Source: Acanthacorydalis orientalis
Lineage: Eukaryota > Arthropoda > Insecta > Megaloptera > Corydalidae
NCBI GenBank assembly: GCA_034766995.1
Contig: CM068318.1
Coordinates: 4,277,001 to 4,341,000, forward strand
DNA: 64,000 nucleotides
Direction of reading: 5' to 3'
In this document: piece by piece, positions 40,038 to 51,339 of the stretch
Position numbering within the stretch: the stretch's first letter is position 1
How the letters are laid out: every line of letters starts with the position of its first letter
Translations under genes and position numbers: made by a program
The notes under the pieces: generated by a model
What the model was told of the DNA's origin: nothing
What the model saw: the letters and a program-made list of their open reading frames with translations, nothing else
Database searches by the model: none

Positions 40038-41032
40038 GTTTATATTGTGTGTTTGTTTTAGGATATAATTTTTTGATTTGAAATTTATTGGTGTTGATTC
40101 TAATAATTGAGGTAATGAAGAGTAATAGTGTTTATTTTAAAATCAGACTCATAAGTATTCGTTATCAGTCTATTAAGGTCTGTTGACGTATGCTAGTATC
40201 CTTGTCTGAGAGCGTAATTGGGTCAAGTACTCATATAGTCTAAAAAGAGTTTAATCTTAATTTTAAACGCTTAATCTTAATCGTAACTCACGAGTAACAA
40301 TTCGAGTTGGTCTTTGTTTTTGTGATTGATGGATGCATGCATGAATGTAAACTATTAGATATGTATTATGTAAATGTTAATAGATATTTTTAACTTTTTT
40401 TCAAGTAGATTCTTTTATTTATCTAGAAGCTCTTTCAATTTTGTATGTCTTAAATTCGGATAAGCAAAGTAGCATATATCACGGTTTGTTCAGTATGAAG
40501 AAGTGCTAAATAGTTACGTTATTCAGTATAAAGGGAAAAATAAAGCCAATTAAATAATTCAACTTTTCATATAATTAAATTTTGCGATAATGTATTTCTA
40601 TTGAAGAAGACAGTTTCCTGGATAAAAAGTAATGTTCTCTAAAGATTCACAGTAACCTATTTTACGACGTCAAAAGTATGTTAATATATAAAGAAATAAT
40701 ATTTTTCTTTTCTAAACTTAGTATATTTAACTTGATGTAGGCTATTTGCCCTGTTCTTTTTACAATTTGTTCTCATTTGTTTTGTTTACAAATGACTGCT
40801 TATTCTGGTCGGTATTAATCGAATGTGTGTTTTTTTTTATTAATTTCTGTAGGACGTGTATGGTCTCATTGATCATGTAGATATTAATTATGACCTTATC
40901 TTCTTTTTCTTCGTGCGATCTAATTTTGTATAACTTTTGAGGTCGTCAGTATCTTTACTTATGGAGTTTAAATTCTCTTTTTTTTAAATTAATTAAGGGG
41001 TTAGATAAGAGTATATTTTTTTATTTTATGAT

Positions 41033-41063
41033 TATATATATATATATATATATATATTATGTA

Positions 41064-41125
<62 letters not shown>
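41033..41125. repeat. (TA)n(TG)n(TA)n microsatellite
   Basis: Two TA tracts separated by TTATGTATGTGTGTGTA. Confidence 0.96.
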
Positions 41126-41126
<1 letters not shown>

Positions 41127-41449
41127 CTTTTCTTCTCGTCCTTATAGTTACAAGAATCATTAGTAAAGTGTTTAATTGCCTTTATAATATTATTGTGAAT
41201 TATATGTATGTTTTAGTTGTAATTTTCTCTCGATTAATTAATTTATATTATCGATCAGCTACATTAAAATTATTGCTAACTGCATTTCTTTAACCTACCA
41301 GTGTGGTCATTTTTTGCAACTGGTTTACTATAACATGCTATTACTAGATGACTTGTTAGAAAACAATTCAAACTGTAAACGTTAATTCTATTTGAAATCG
41401 TGTGACATCAAACTTGGTATGTGATCAACGCACAGAAATAAAAAAAAAT

Positions 41450-41700
41450 GTGCCGTCGGTCGTACCGTGCGTGTGTGTGTGTGTCTTTCATGAATACCGA
41501 TATGTGCACAGATACGTTGATTGTTTTAACGAAATCTCGAGAATCTATAAGTTCGTGTGGATCAATTACCAAGCAGTGTCGTTTTCTGTAGTGGTTGCAT
41601 AATGCGCGAACGTGGCCGGAAGTCGTTCTCCTGTGCGTGTGTGTGTGTGTGTGTGTGTGAATGATGATTCATACGGCGAGCGCCGTCGCGGACAGAATAT
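41450..41700. promoter_or_regulatory. CpG- and GT-rich patch; candidate promoter or enhancer
   Basis: GCCGTCGGTCGTACCGTGCG, then two (GT)n tracts (41470-41483 and 41635-41658), with CGAACGTGGCCGGAAGTCG between them (another ETS-like CCGGAAG) and GGCGAGCGCCGTCGCGGAC after. No frame is clearly coding. It contrasts sharply with the AT-rich flanks. Confidence 0.3.
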
Positions 41701-41981
41701 CAACTAGCGTGCATTGTCGCGAGCTTGAAAAAAATTATATGAATGGTCGTTCGTCAGATCCATTCCACGAGCGTTTTTTATATTTTAATATTCAGCGTGC
41801 GATGCTTGTTTGCCTGTCTGTTAAATATTGTACGACAAAAATGGAATGAACGTTGATGATGTTTTGTTCTGTGCTTTAGTGTGTTTTTTTACGGTTTCGA
41901 ATTATTGAAATAAAACGCGTGTTTGGCTGTTAACATTATGTGTATGCATATTTTGCTTGTACACGTACATATATGTGTACA

Positions 41982-41984
<3 letters not shown>

Positions 41985-42044
<60 letters not shown>

Positions 42045-42057
42045 TGTGTGTGTGTGT
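41985..42057. repeat. (TA)n(TG)n microsatellite
   Basis: About 29 TA units, then GC and (TG)7. Confidence 0.97.
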
Positions 42058-42549
42058 ACAAACGCAAACACATCGGTACGGATAAAACAATTACTTTCTT
42101 CAGCCTCTGTCAATCTTGCAAAACTATCAGTGTATAGTCAGAATTTACGATATTGAAGAGAACCGTATCTCGGCGTACAGAGATCTTTATCCGCCTAACT
42201 CGAACATGATTACCATGTAATACATTTATTGGCGTTTGCTATCAAATAGCGAGACGAGAGACGTATAGATTGGTAGGTGGTACTTGAAAGGAACAAACAT
42301 AACTGTACAGCTTGATTGATATTCAGGTTGAAATTAAATCTATTTCTGGATTATAATTAACAACAGAAAAAACGCACATACATACTGTGTGTATGTTTTT
42401 TTCTTCATCAATTACGTTCCTATATAATTTGGGCAAAACCAGTTGCACAATTAGACTATTTTAATTAAAAATAAATTAGTAATGAAAAATCAACTGCATG
42501 ATACGATAGTTTGTAAAAATGTATCGTTACTTTAAACAATTGTATAATT

Positions 42550-42569
42550 TTGTGTGTGTGTGTGTGTGT
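42550..42569. repeat. (TG)n microsatellite
   Basis: About ten TG units, one of the few tracts here not joined to TA. Confidence 0.95.
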
Positions 42570-42676
42570 TTAATTGCATAGAATTATTACTTTTACTGCA
42601 TTTTTATATTAACTGTACGATTAATTGATGTAATACAATATTCTTTATATCTAATCTATAATTGAAAGTAATTAAG

Positions 42677-42679
<3 letters not shown>

Positions 42680-42717
<38 letters not shown>
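42680..42717. repeat. (TA)n microsatellite
   Basis: About 19 units. Confidence 0.96.
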
Positions 42718-42719
<2 letters not shown>

Positions 42720-45700
42720 GTTAGCATTTACACAGTTATTAGAAAAAAGATAATAATATGTGTTTAAAAAGATTAGCGTCCATTTTAAAAAATTTTTCTT
42801 TTAGAAGTGAACTATAGATTTTTTTAATAGTGTTGTGATTTTAAATTCACGTTATTGACATAAATTTATTTCATAGATTTAGTTTGCCAACCTGGTATTA
42901 TATAATGTGTATTTAGATAGTTGTGCTGTTATTTTAAGAGTACAAGATTAGAAAATCGATTTTTTTTTGTTTAAAGCATACTTTAAATGTGTAAAAGTAT
43001 ATATTAGATTTTTTCAGTCAATGTTTTAAGGATAAGGACGTTGTCTTGAAAATTCTCATTAAACCAAACAGTAATCAGTTTGATAAAATAATGTTTGTAC
43101 TGTGTAGAGTGCTAGCACGTTTGTAAAATAAGAATTCGTTCATATATGCTATCTCTATTTGAACTTTTCAAACTAATGTGTATGTTATATGCGACGATCA
43201 GTGTAAAAATAATTAAATGTTAAAAAAAATGTATGGCTAGATAGTAATTCCTTTTTAACTTTTTTTAGAAGCATCTACAACCGACTCGTTAATCTATTAA
43301 TAATCGCATGATTGAACCATATCTGTGACTTTTTTTCGCAAACTTATTTTAAGTACGCTGTACCTAAAAGTTTAATATCTTTGCATATATATAGATACAC
43401 ACACACTGTGTAACTCGATACTCTAACGGTATAGACAAACAACTCGTTGTAAATTATCTATATCCGGCGTGTTCCATTCATTCATTAAGCGAACGAAGTC
43501 AACTGCGCGTGACGCGGAAATCACTCCGTCAATTAATTGTTTTACAATCACTGCAACAGGACTCCTTTGCGTAACATTTTCCATACACGTTCATATTATT
43601 ATTTTACAATGAAGTGATTGTTGTAAATATCGAACGTCGAATGATAATAATACAACTTGAATGGGTTTGAAAAATGAGTGGATAGTTGCTTAATAAGTTT
43701 CTATTTTGAATTTACTAATGAAACAATTATGTTAAGCTATTATTTATTGATATATGAAATAAACATTCGTTTTAATATAATAAATTCTGTTTTGACGACA
43801 TTCATGTTCACGTATCAGCACTGATCTTTATATGAAATTAAACTTAAGAATTAGTGAGAGCAAATGTCGGGGAATATTTTAAATTGAAAGAAAAAGAAAT
43901 TTTGCTATATAACGAAGGACACTTTTGATTTATACTTAGCAAGCTTATTAATCTTATTTTTATTATTATTATTACAATCGTGAAATTTGATATAACTAAA
44001 TGGTATTATTAAATCATTCTGTATTTAATAGTACATTGAAAAAAATTACGGGATACTCGTATATATATGGCTAAGTGTAGGAGTGTAGCATTGAATGCGA
44101 ATATATTTACAACGAACCGATTAGTCATCTCTTTGTACGAACAATCTTTTTGTTCTGCTGTAATTGTATTTCCTAACTTTATTTTTGTCAGTATACAATT
44201 TTAAAGTGATTTAGTGTAATAGAAAAGAATGATGATTACTTTATTGAAAATTTATCTGAATGTGCCTCTATTTAATATGTTTGGCTGCCCTAAGCAATTG
44301 TAAAACATGGAAAATTCTGGAACTTACATTAATAACAAATCGCAGAATTATATAATGTACAAGGATCTTTCTTAAGTCTTACAAAATAAATTCTATGTAT
44401 TATACGAATGTATGGTAAACCGTGATAAAAATGAAAAAAATTAAAGAAAAACAACTGAAACAACATTCGAATGTCTACATTTCATTTTTTTTATTAAAAA
44501 AGGCACCTAATTAGTTTATACACTTAATATAATTATGAGAAAAGTAAATAATTGCTAATTTTAAAACTTTTGCTTCTATAAGGTCTTCCTTTACTATAGT
44601 ATTATATTATGAGAAAACAGTCTGTCTGATTTGTTACTATTATGGTTTTAAACTTCCAAGTTTTTAGAATTGCAAGACGAAACTGGACGGAATAACAAAA
44701 TAGTATTTTTTCCTTTAACATATATTTAAAGTAAAACGTAAGACCATTTTTTTTGAATATGAAAATAAACCAAAGTTTATTTGTTTATGATCGAACCAAT
44801 TTTCAAAACAAGATATAATGTAATTTTATTTATTTTATATGCTTTTTTGAACTAAAAGTGATTTAATTTTCAATCCCTTAATCATCAAAATAAAATGATT
44901 ATATATTTTTTTGTACAAGTAAAAAGTCTCGTTTTTTTTACCGATATTTCAAAAGAATATAATTATTAGAAAAAGTAATAACGACTAATATTTTTTTTAA
45001 AAAAATCGAATAAAGATACAGGTAAAGTTCAGATAACAAGTTCCATTAATAAATCTTCATTCTTAATAGATGTTCTTTGCAGTAGCTCTGTTATTATCTG
45101 AATGTATAAATGACGGTTCACAATATAGAGAATGATCATTGTAAATAAGAATCTTCGGCAGAAATAATAATCATGAATGGACGAAAATGGTATAAAAAAT
45201 TTGATTGTAATGCACTTTGCTGTGTAGAAGTGGAATGGTTTATATCAGTGAATCATTCAGAGTCTTTTTGAACATTTTAAGATATCTTTTTACTGTATTA
45301 ATTTATAATTAAGATACTTTTCGGATGCTTTAACATAATCTTTATTAGATAGAAGTGTGTAGTACATTCGTGTTCAGCCAGTGTATGTCTATTGTTCAAT
45401 CCAAGATAAAAATAATCTGTGATGCATACGGTATCTGATATTCAGATTTCCACTGAATTTAATTTTCAGATATATCGTACACGCTTTATATTAACTAACA
45501 ATATATTCTGTCCGACTGAAATTAAATCGCAGTTTATCACGCGTAAAATTAATTAACACTCGTTGATTATTTATTGATCGATCGGATTACTTGTACATTT
45601 CGATCCAGTACACGATTCGAACGCACATAATGTACATTAATTATACGATTCAAAAGAGAGCGCCGGTTAAATCGACTTACGAAAGATGTATTCGATTATA

Positions 45701-46133
45701 TTAGTCCATAATCGAATTTTTATCTCGTTTCGGCAGTGCGTCGTTTCGAAAAGATTGAAATTGACGATTAAATTTGTTGCTTCTGAATTTTTTCTATTGA
45801 CTCATTTAATCGATTGTACGTTTCGGTTAATTACGAAAGTAGTTTATTAAACTGCAGCTGTAGATTAATACATTCCCTTCGATTTTTTTATAATTGACAT
45901 AAGGTTTTTCTATTATTTTTTTTTTCATTTTTCTATAGGTCTTTATTGCTTTAGTACGATTATATTTTATCATTAATTGAAAAATTAATGAAATTAATCA
46001 AAAAAAATATATAGCAATCACTAGATTCAGTCTATTTCGATTCACGGTTGAAAAAGACCATTTGATTTTTCTATATTTTCAAAGTATTTATACAAATACT
46101 GAACTTACGATGAAACTTTTTGTGAATCCATCG

Positions 46134-46135
<2 letters not shown>
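42718..46135. other. Gene-free stretch, CpG-containing
   Basis: No coding exon or repeat family recognised. 43460-43580 and 45470-45780 are rich in CG dinucleotides within AT-rich text (TCGATCGG, GCGCCGGTTAAATCGAC). This argues against CpG methylation decay and fits unmethylated or hymenopteran-like DNA. Confidence 0.5.

Positions 46136-46139
<4 letters not shown>

Positions 46140-46178
<39 letters not shown>
46140..46178. repeat. (TA)n tract at left end of pogo-like element
   Basis: About 19 TA units ending exactly where CAGTAGAATC begins. Confidence 0.96.
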
Positions 46179-46181
<3 letters not shown>

Positions 46182-46512
46182 TAGAATCTGGTTATTATAA
46201 TCACGAATAATGTTATCAATCGGCTATTGTTATCATAATCGGTCGGTGCAGACAAACAACAGACAACACTTGAAAAGTTTTACAAATACAGTTGTTTATA
46301 AGAAAAGTAGCATATATAAAAATGTAATGCTGTATTAAGTGTACACAGTTTGTGATAAATAGAAATTGCACAAATGTCATAATTGTTTCTATTAAATTGA
46401 GTTCAATAGTGAAGATTCTTTATTATCTGTTTAATGTTACCAGCCGTTTATTGCTATCAAAAATTGCAAATCCCAAAGTGATCATAATAAACGAATTCCT
46501 CTCTCTCTCTCT

Positions 46513-46513
<1 letters not shown>
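46179..46513. mobile_element. Non-autonomous pogo/Tc1-like transposon with inverted ends
   Basis: 335 bp flanked by TA at both sides. The left end reads CAGTAGAATCTGGTTATTAT; the right end, read inward, is CAG, then a (AG)n run, then GAATTCGTTTATTATGATCA. After the CAG the two ends match at 17 of 21 positions (GAAT..GTTATTATAATCAC against GAAT..TTTATTATGATCAC). Homology continues more weakly inside, around CGGCTATTGTTATCA and its complement. The CAGTAGA start and TA target site are typical of pogo/Tigger-type elements. No transposase frame is present. Confidence 0.7.
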
Positions 46514-46544
<31 letters not shown>

Positions 46545-46565
46545 GTATGTATGTATGTATGCATT
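46514..46565. repeat. (TA)n(GTAT)n tract at right end of pogo-like element
   Basis: About ten TA units continuing into GTATGTATGTATGTATGCAT. Confidence 0.95.
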
Positions 46566-47440
46566 TATGTATTTTTTTCCTAATTATACATTTTTAATGC
46601 TTATTTTCTTATTTATACTTTCGACGATACTTTTTTATTCTAAAATTAATTCTCTGCATTGAAATAATTGATAATAGTGGTTTTTAACGATGTTATTATT
46701 ATGAATTTACATTAATTTGTTATGAGATGATGAATATTCAATATATGAAATTGTATTATACATAAATGTTTCTTTATCATAACTTTGAACATAAATATTC
46801 ATTTTTTAATATTTTTTTTTTGAATTTTCAAGAATCAAGGATATATTTATCATTCGAGAGACGATGCAAAAAATCAACATATTTACTAAAACCGAAATTG
46901 TTAAGATATTTTTTTTTATTTGGTTAATTAACATTCTTCACAGCAGGTATTTAAGAGAACTGAATATTTGTTTAATTAATGCAAATAAAATATTTATTTC
47001 GATAACACGAAATTTTTGCTTCTGTTAAAATTGTAAGAATTGCTTCTGAACATTTTAAGATGAATGCTTTTTAACGTACATCTTTTATTTTACACTAAAA
47101 ATAAATTTGAACTTAAACTTGGAATGTTTTAATCGTTCAAACAGATTCAAATTCGTCGACATTTCTGTCACTCGATCTAAAAAGCAAGATCTGGTATTTG
47201 TCACCGTGTCGATGTGACTATATCTCTCCGTAATGTACAGTTTTGATTACACGCTCGAATGAAACAAAAATATACACGCGTGAATTTTAGCCTAATGACA
47301 ACGACACACACCATATACTTATTATATCCGCCAAGAAATAAAAACAAATTGTCGCCGTCGTCAATATTAAGTTCGCATTACTCGCAGAAAACTCACACGC
47401 TCTGTCCATATAAAATAAAGCACCCTGCCTGTACCGTCTA
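46566..47440. other. AT-rich DNA, nothing recognised
   Basis: No repeat, RNA gene or exon identified. Confidence 0.5.
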
Positions 47441-47449
47441 AAAATAGAT

Positions 47450-47600
47450 GCTTGTGACCGAATGTGTGGGCCCAGGTGTCGGCAGCGGGGGCAGGAAGGT
47501 CACCAGCACTGGCGCAGATAGCCCCGGGCCGCGACCAACCAGTCCAGTCCAGCTGGTAGCCGGAGCGGGCAGCTCTCTTACGTGATCTTGTAAACTGGTA
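47450..47600. other. Isolated GC-rich block, possible exon or promoter
   Basis: About 140 bp of very GC-rich DNA (GTGGGCCCAGGTGTCGGCAG, later AGCCCCGGGCCGCGACC) in AT-rich surroundings. On the plus strand one frame from ATG at 47449 runs 46 codons as a Gly/Ser/Pro-rich peptide (VGSGGRKVTSTGADSPGPRP, then VQLVAGAGSSLT) before TGA. On the minus strand a frame also stays open, and GATCAC|GTAAGAG could be a donor. The splice signals are not strong enough to call an exon on either strand. Confidence 0.3.
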
Positions 47601-49079
47601 ACAAATCACCTGAATGATCTATAGATTTTGATGAGGTCTAGATTGGCGGTAAATTGTTTATTCGTCGCCTGTAACGAAACGTGCGATTACACTACTTCGA
47701 GTAAAGCGTCGTCATCTCTCAAATTTCTATTATTTTAACACTTAACAAAATTGTTTCTTTCCTGTTTGGATTTCATTCGATAGAAATGAAAACACTTAAC
47801 AGAATAGCGTCGTATTTTTCTTAGTAACACTTTTCAGTCTCTTCAGATATAATTTTGACATTAGTGAAGAACTGATTATGAAAATAATTGTAAATAAAAT
47901 ACGTTTCAATGTCTATAAACGTCTCTAATACAGTGTACGTGCAAATTTAACTATATACTTTAATATTGTTTTTAGTTTACCTAACCAGAATTTGACTTAT
48001 CCATTGTTTATTTTGTATTTTTTTGCGGCATTATTTCACTCGAATCACTAAACGTTGTTACATGTTTACATGTTATGCATGTTTACCTTAAAGCGGGAAG
48101 TACATGAACAGGATACCAGGAAGATGTTACTGCGATATACAAGCACATCAATAGTTTGTGTAAAAATGGGAAATTTTGTATGGCAAAAAAAAATAGAACT
48201 CGTCAATATGCAGGTGAAATCATCGTGGTGTTATAATCTTAAATCTTTTAAAATGAAGTTAAGTGTAGTAAGACCCTTATTTTGTAGTAGCATAGTAATA
48301 ACTGAAAAAAATAAAAAAAAGAAGAGAATGCTGAGTTTCTTGAATTTATATAAAAACAAGCAGGAATAATAGACATAATAAAACGAGTAATGAGTTTGAA
48401 ATTGAAATAAAGAGTGTATATTATAAGAGAAGATAACAGAAAGATAATATAATAATTGATTGAGAACTAAGAGTTATAAATATTTCTGGAAAAACGAATA
48501 ATAAGAATGCTGAAAAATAGACGAAAATGTGTAGAAAAGAAGTGCACTAGATCGTTCAAACTGAAAAAAATCAAGAGGCAGTTGTATATCGTTGAATTAC
48601 TATTTTGAAGAAGGGATTTTTGCCAAAAGCTCATATGATTGTGTGTATGTCAGATATTTTTGTAGGTGTCTGTAAACAGTGGATTTATTTTCTATATACT
48701 TTCTGTGAATAAATCAGGCCTGTTTGTTATTGATTTTCGCGAATATTGCCATGAACTGTTGACTTTTATATATCATCATCATTATCATCATTTTCAAGTA
48801 CTGATGAGCGGTTGTTGGGGCATAGACGTTTTTCTAAATTCTTTCATTTCGAATGAGTACTTTTTTCACTTATTTCCTGTAAATTTTTTGATATGTAAAT
48901 TATATGTATGTTTGTATATTAAAATTTTGATACTATGTACTGCCGAAAATCTTCTTCGCAGTTTAATAAAAAAAATTACTAATTACATGTAGAAACGATG
49001 ATGATCTCACACAAAAGCACACACCTGCCAATTTAAACGGATCTCCGTGTAAAAAAATCAAATTACGCTTCCTGTTACG

Positions 49080-49465
49080 TTGGTCACCGGATCTGACGTT
49101 ACGTTCAATCTAGGGTCTCTAGATCACCGACTCGCCCGAAAACAACTGAGATACATACGGCGAGATAATACGTATACACTTGATAGATGTAAAAAAAAAA
49201 ACAACTCGAGTTGTAATAAAAACAAGACGACGATGACTACACGGCGATGAAGATGAAAAAAAAGCAACAAAGATGCTTATGATGATGAGGCCAGCAACAG
49301 GTCGTGGACCCGTGGTGCGGCCCGTGACGTCACGAGGTGCCACGCGACCGCGGTGCACCTCTTGCGTTTCGCCTCATGCCGGCCGCCTATCCCGTGGCCG
49401 GCCGGCCGTTCATTCATGAATGGACTGAGATTTGCTTCACGTCTTGCCCCGCCGTTTGATATATG
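49080..49465. promoter_or_regulatory. GC-rich island with CRE palindrome; candidate promoter
   Basis: The core at 49290-49460 holds the full cAMP-response palindrome TGACGTCA (49325-49332) within GCCCGTGACGTCACGAGG, the palindrome GGCCGGCCGGCC (49396-49407) and CATTCATGAATG. This is the pattern of a CpG-type promoter. No frame is convincingly coding. It could start an internal transcript of the long gene or a separate transcript. Confidence 0.35.
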
Positions 49466-49523
49466 TATGTATCGTGCCTCTTGGTAAACTGGTCCAGCGA
49501 GATGCTGCTGCGTGCGTGTGCAC

Positions 49524-49525
<2 letters not shown>

Positions 49526-49573
<48 letters not shown>

Positions 49574-49592
49574 CACACATACACACACACAT
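49526..49592. repeat. (TA)n(CA)n microsatellite
   Basis: About 22 TA units, then CATACACACATACACACACAC. Confidence 0.96.
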
Positions 49593-49599
49593 CACATAT

Positions 49600-50310
49600 T
49601 TATACACAAATGTGTATGTATTAATATATTTCTAGCTGCTTCAATTTACAGCGTGTTCATAAATCTGCTCGAGGCGATTTCGTATGTTAGGATCCTTTAC
49701 TAGAGTGTTGTCGAAGTGAAAGCATGAAAGCACAATTTGTTTAATAATAGGATTGTTATGCAAGACGTTACTTAGTGGATCGAATTTTTTTTTGTAATCT
49801 ATAGAACACAAAGCGTATACAAATAAGCTAATCATTTTATAAGATTGCCGGTTTTTATTGACTCTTAGAATATTTTTTTCAGTTTCAATTAATTTTCATA
49901 TGTTGTTAAGAAATGTTATTTTTGTTTTTTATTTATTTTTTTATATGAATGCAATCGTAATATGTTTTCTCTAATTATTTCATTCAATTTAGATAAATGT
50001 CTTTTAATGCGTTTTCTTGTGTAATATTTATAAGATGAATGCCTAGTAAGCTGTTTATATACGGTTTAGTAACGTTTTTCAGTTCTCTGGACTGAAAATA
50101 CTGAATAATTTTTTTTATTCATTTATATCTGAAAAGTAAGATATCAATAACTGTAAATAATTGTGATAGTAACATATATAAAAAAAGCAAGACGGGAATA
50201 GAATATAAAGTTTATATTTTTACTTTTAATATTTTGTGAAACTTAATTGAAAACTAAGATAGTACTAGTACAAAATGATTTACATTTTTGGTTCAAACGT
50301 ATCTGTCAAA
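49600..50310. other. AT-rich DNA, nothing recognised
   Basis: No exon, RNA gene or transposon signature seen. Confidence 0.5.
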
Positions 50311-50330
50311 TTATATATATATATATATAT
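50311..50330. repeat. (TA)n tract left of LINE fragment
   Basis: About ten TA units directly before the LINE coding remnant. Confidence 0.95.
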
Positions 50331-50335
50331 CAATG

Positions 50336-50463
50336 AACAGATGGGATAAGGATATTAAAAACTTTCTTGGAAAAGTGTGGAAAAGAGAGGCACTGAATCG
50401 AACAAAATGGAAAATCATGGAAGAGGCCTTTATCCAGCAGTGGATTAACAGGGGCTGCTGCTG

Positions 50464-50467
<4 letters not shown>
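50336..50467 (+). mobile_element. LINE ORF2 C-terminus (5'-truncated non-LTR retrotransposon)
   Basis: 43 uninterrupted codons and a stop (TGA 50465-50467): NRWDKDIKNFLGKVWKREAL, then NRTKWKIMEEAFIQQWI and a Cys-rich end. The RWDxDI...W.R.A..R..W..(L/M)EEAF..QW pattern is the usual last segment of insect LINE ORF2 proteins. The fragment is open in frame, hence fairly young. The stop codon runs directly into a (TA)n tract, which may be its 3' tail. Confidence 0.85.

Positions 50468-50514
<47 letters not shown>
50467..50514. repeat. (TA)n tract following LINE stop codon
   Basis: About 23 units starting within the TGA stop. Confidence 0.96.
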
Positions 50515-50517
<3 letters not shown>

Positions 50518-50523
50518 CACATA

Positions 50524-50844
50524 CAGTGGCGTACTCAGAGCTGATCCAGGGGGCTGACACCCCCTAAAGGAAAAGGGGAAAAACACAAGAAAACAAAATA
50601 AAATCATCGCGTGAAAATGCTCCTATATATACACAGAGAAATTAATGTAATCCCTTATTACTATTCCCTATATATACATAGAGATTAATGTAATAATGAC
50701 TGAAGTAATTCAAGAACTTTGTAAGAAAAAATGAATATTGGATTTTATTCTTTAAATAAATTTGTATAATCACCTAATGAATTTTATTGAATTCACATTA
50801 AAAAAAAATTATCCGTTCAACTCACCCTCCTGCCAAGATTAAAT

Positions 50845-50846
<2 letters not shown>
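50524..50846. mobile_element. Possible small DNA transposon between TA tracts
   Basis: Begins after TA with CAGTGGCGTACTCAGAGC and GATCCAGGGGGCTGACACCC, a start seen in many non-autonomous DNA transposons. The right side (CTCACCCTCCTGCC) before the next TA tract is only loosely complementary (CAGGAGGGTGAG against CAGGGGGCTGAC). Inside, CCTATATATACACAGAG...ATTAATGTAAT occurs twice, at 50622 and 50667. Boundaries uncertain. Confidence 0.4.

Positions 50847-50914
<68 letters not shown>
50847..50914. repeat. (TA)n microsatellite
   Basis: About 34 units. Confidence 0.97.
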
Positions 50915-50917
<3 letters not shown>

Positions 50918-51283
50918 AACCAGTTTATTTTCGTAAATAATATCTATAAAAATATTTATTTATTTTAATCTTCTAAACATATTTTGCAATTTCAAATAAT
51001 CTATTTATTTTTTAACGATTGATTCTTACAAAATCTTTTGAATATTATATATATTCTTGATTTCTAAATATACAGTCAAGCTTTTAATTTTATATATTGA
51101 GTTAACTACATTTCAATTAAAAGTGAAAATGATAAAAATAAACTGGAATAATTTAATTCTATGCAGAATTGGTATTAATATTTTTCTAAAATACACAGTC
51201 AAGGATTCTTTATGTTGTCTACAGGTCATCAATGATTTATCTACATTGATATTAAGATGAAACTTGTTTTCAACCGTGCTCAT

Positions 51284-51330
51284 TATATATATATATATAT
51301 ATGTATATGTATGTATGTATATGTATGTAT
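51284..51330. repeat. (TA)n(GTAT)n microsatellite
   Basis: Eight TA units followed by degenerate GTATGTAT repeats. Confidence 0.93.
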
Positions 51331-51339
51331 ATTTTACAC

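Larger units (their letters stand above)
38440..41400. other. Gene-free AT-rich DNA
   Basis: No coding exon recognised. A 121-codon plus-strand frame (38777-39142) is hydrophobic, AT-driven and lacks splice support. Direct repeats of GGTCTAATATTTTTTCTA type occur at 39857 and 39885. Confidence 0.5.

Noticed and set aside
48055..48369. 104-codon plus-strand frame
   Set aside because: Its lysine-rich end comes from A-rich DNA; no family resemblance or splice support.
50524..50846. Full-length MITE with clear terminal repeats
   Set aside because: The left end is good, but the right end is only loosely complementary; kept as a low-confidence element.
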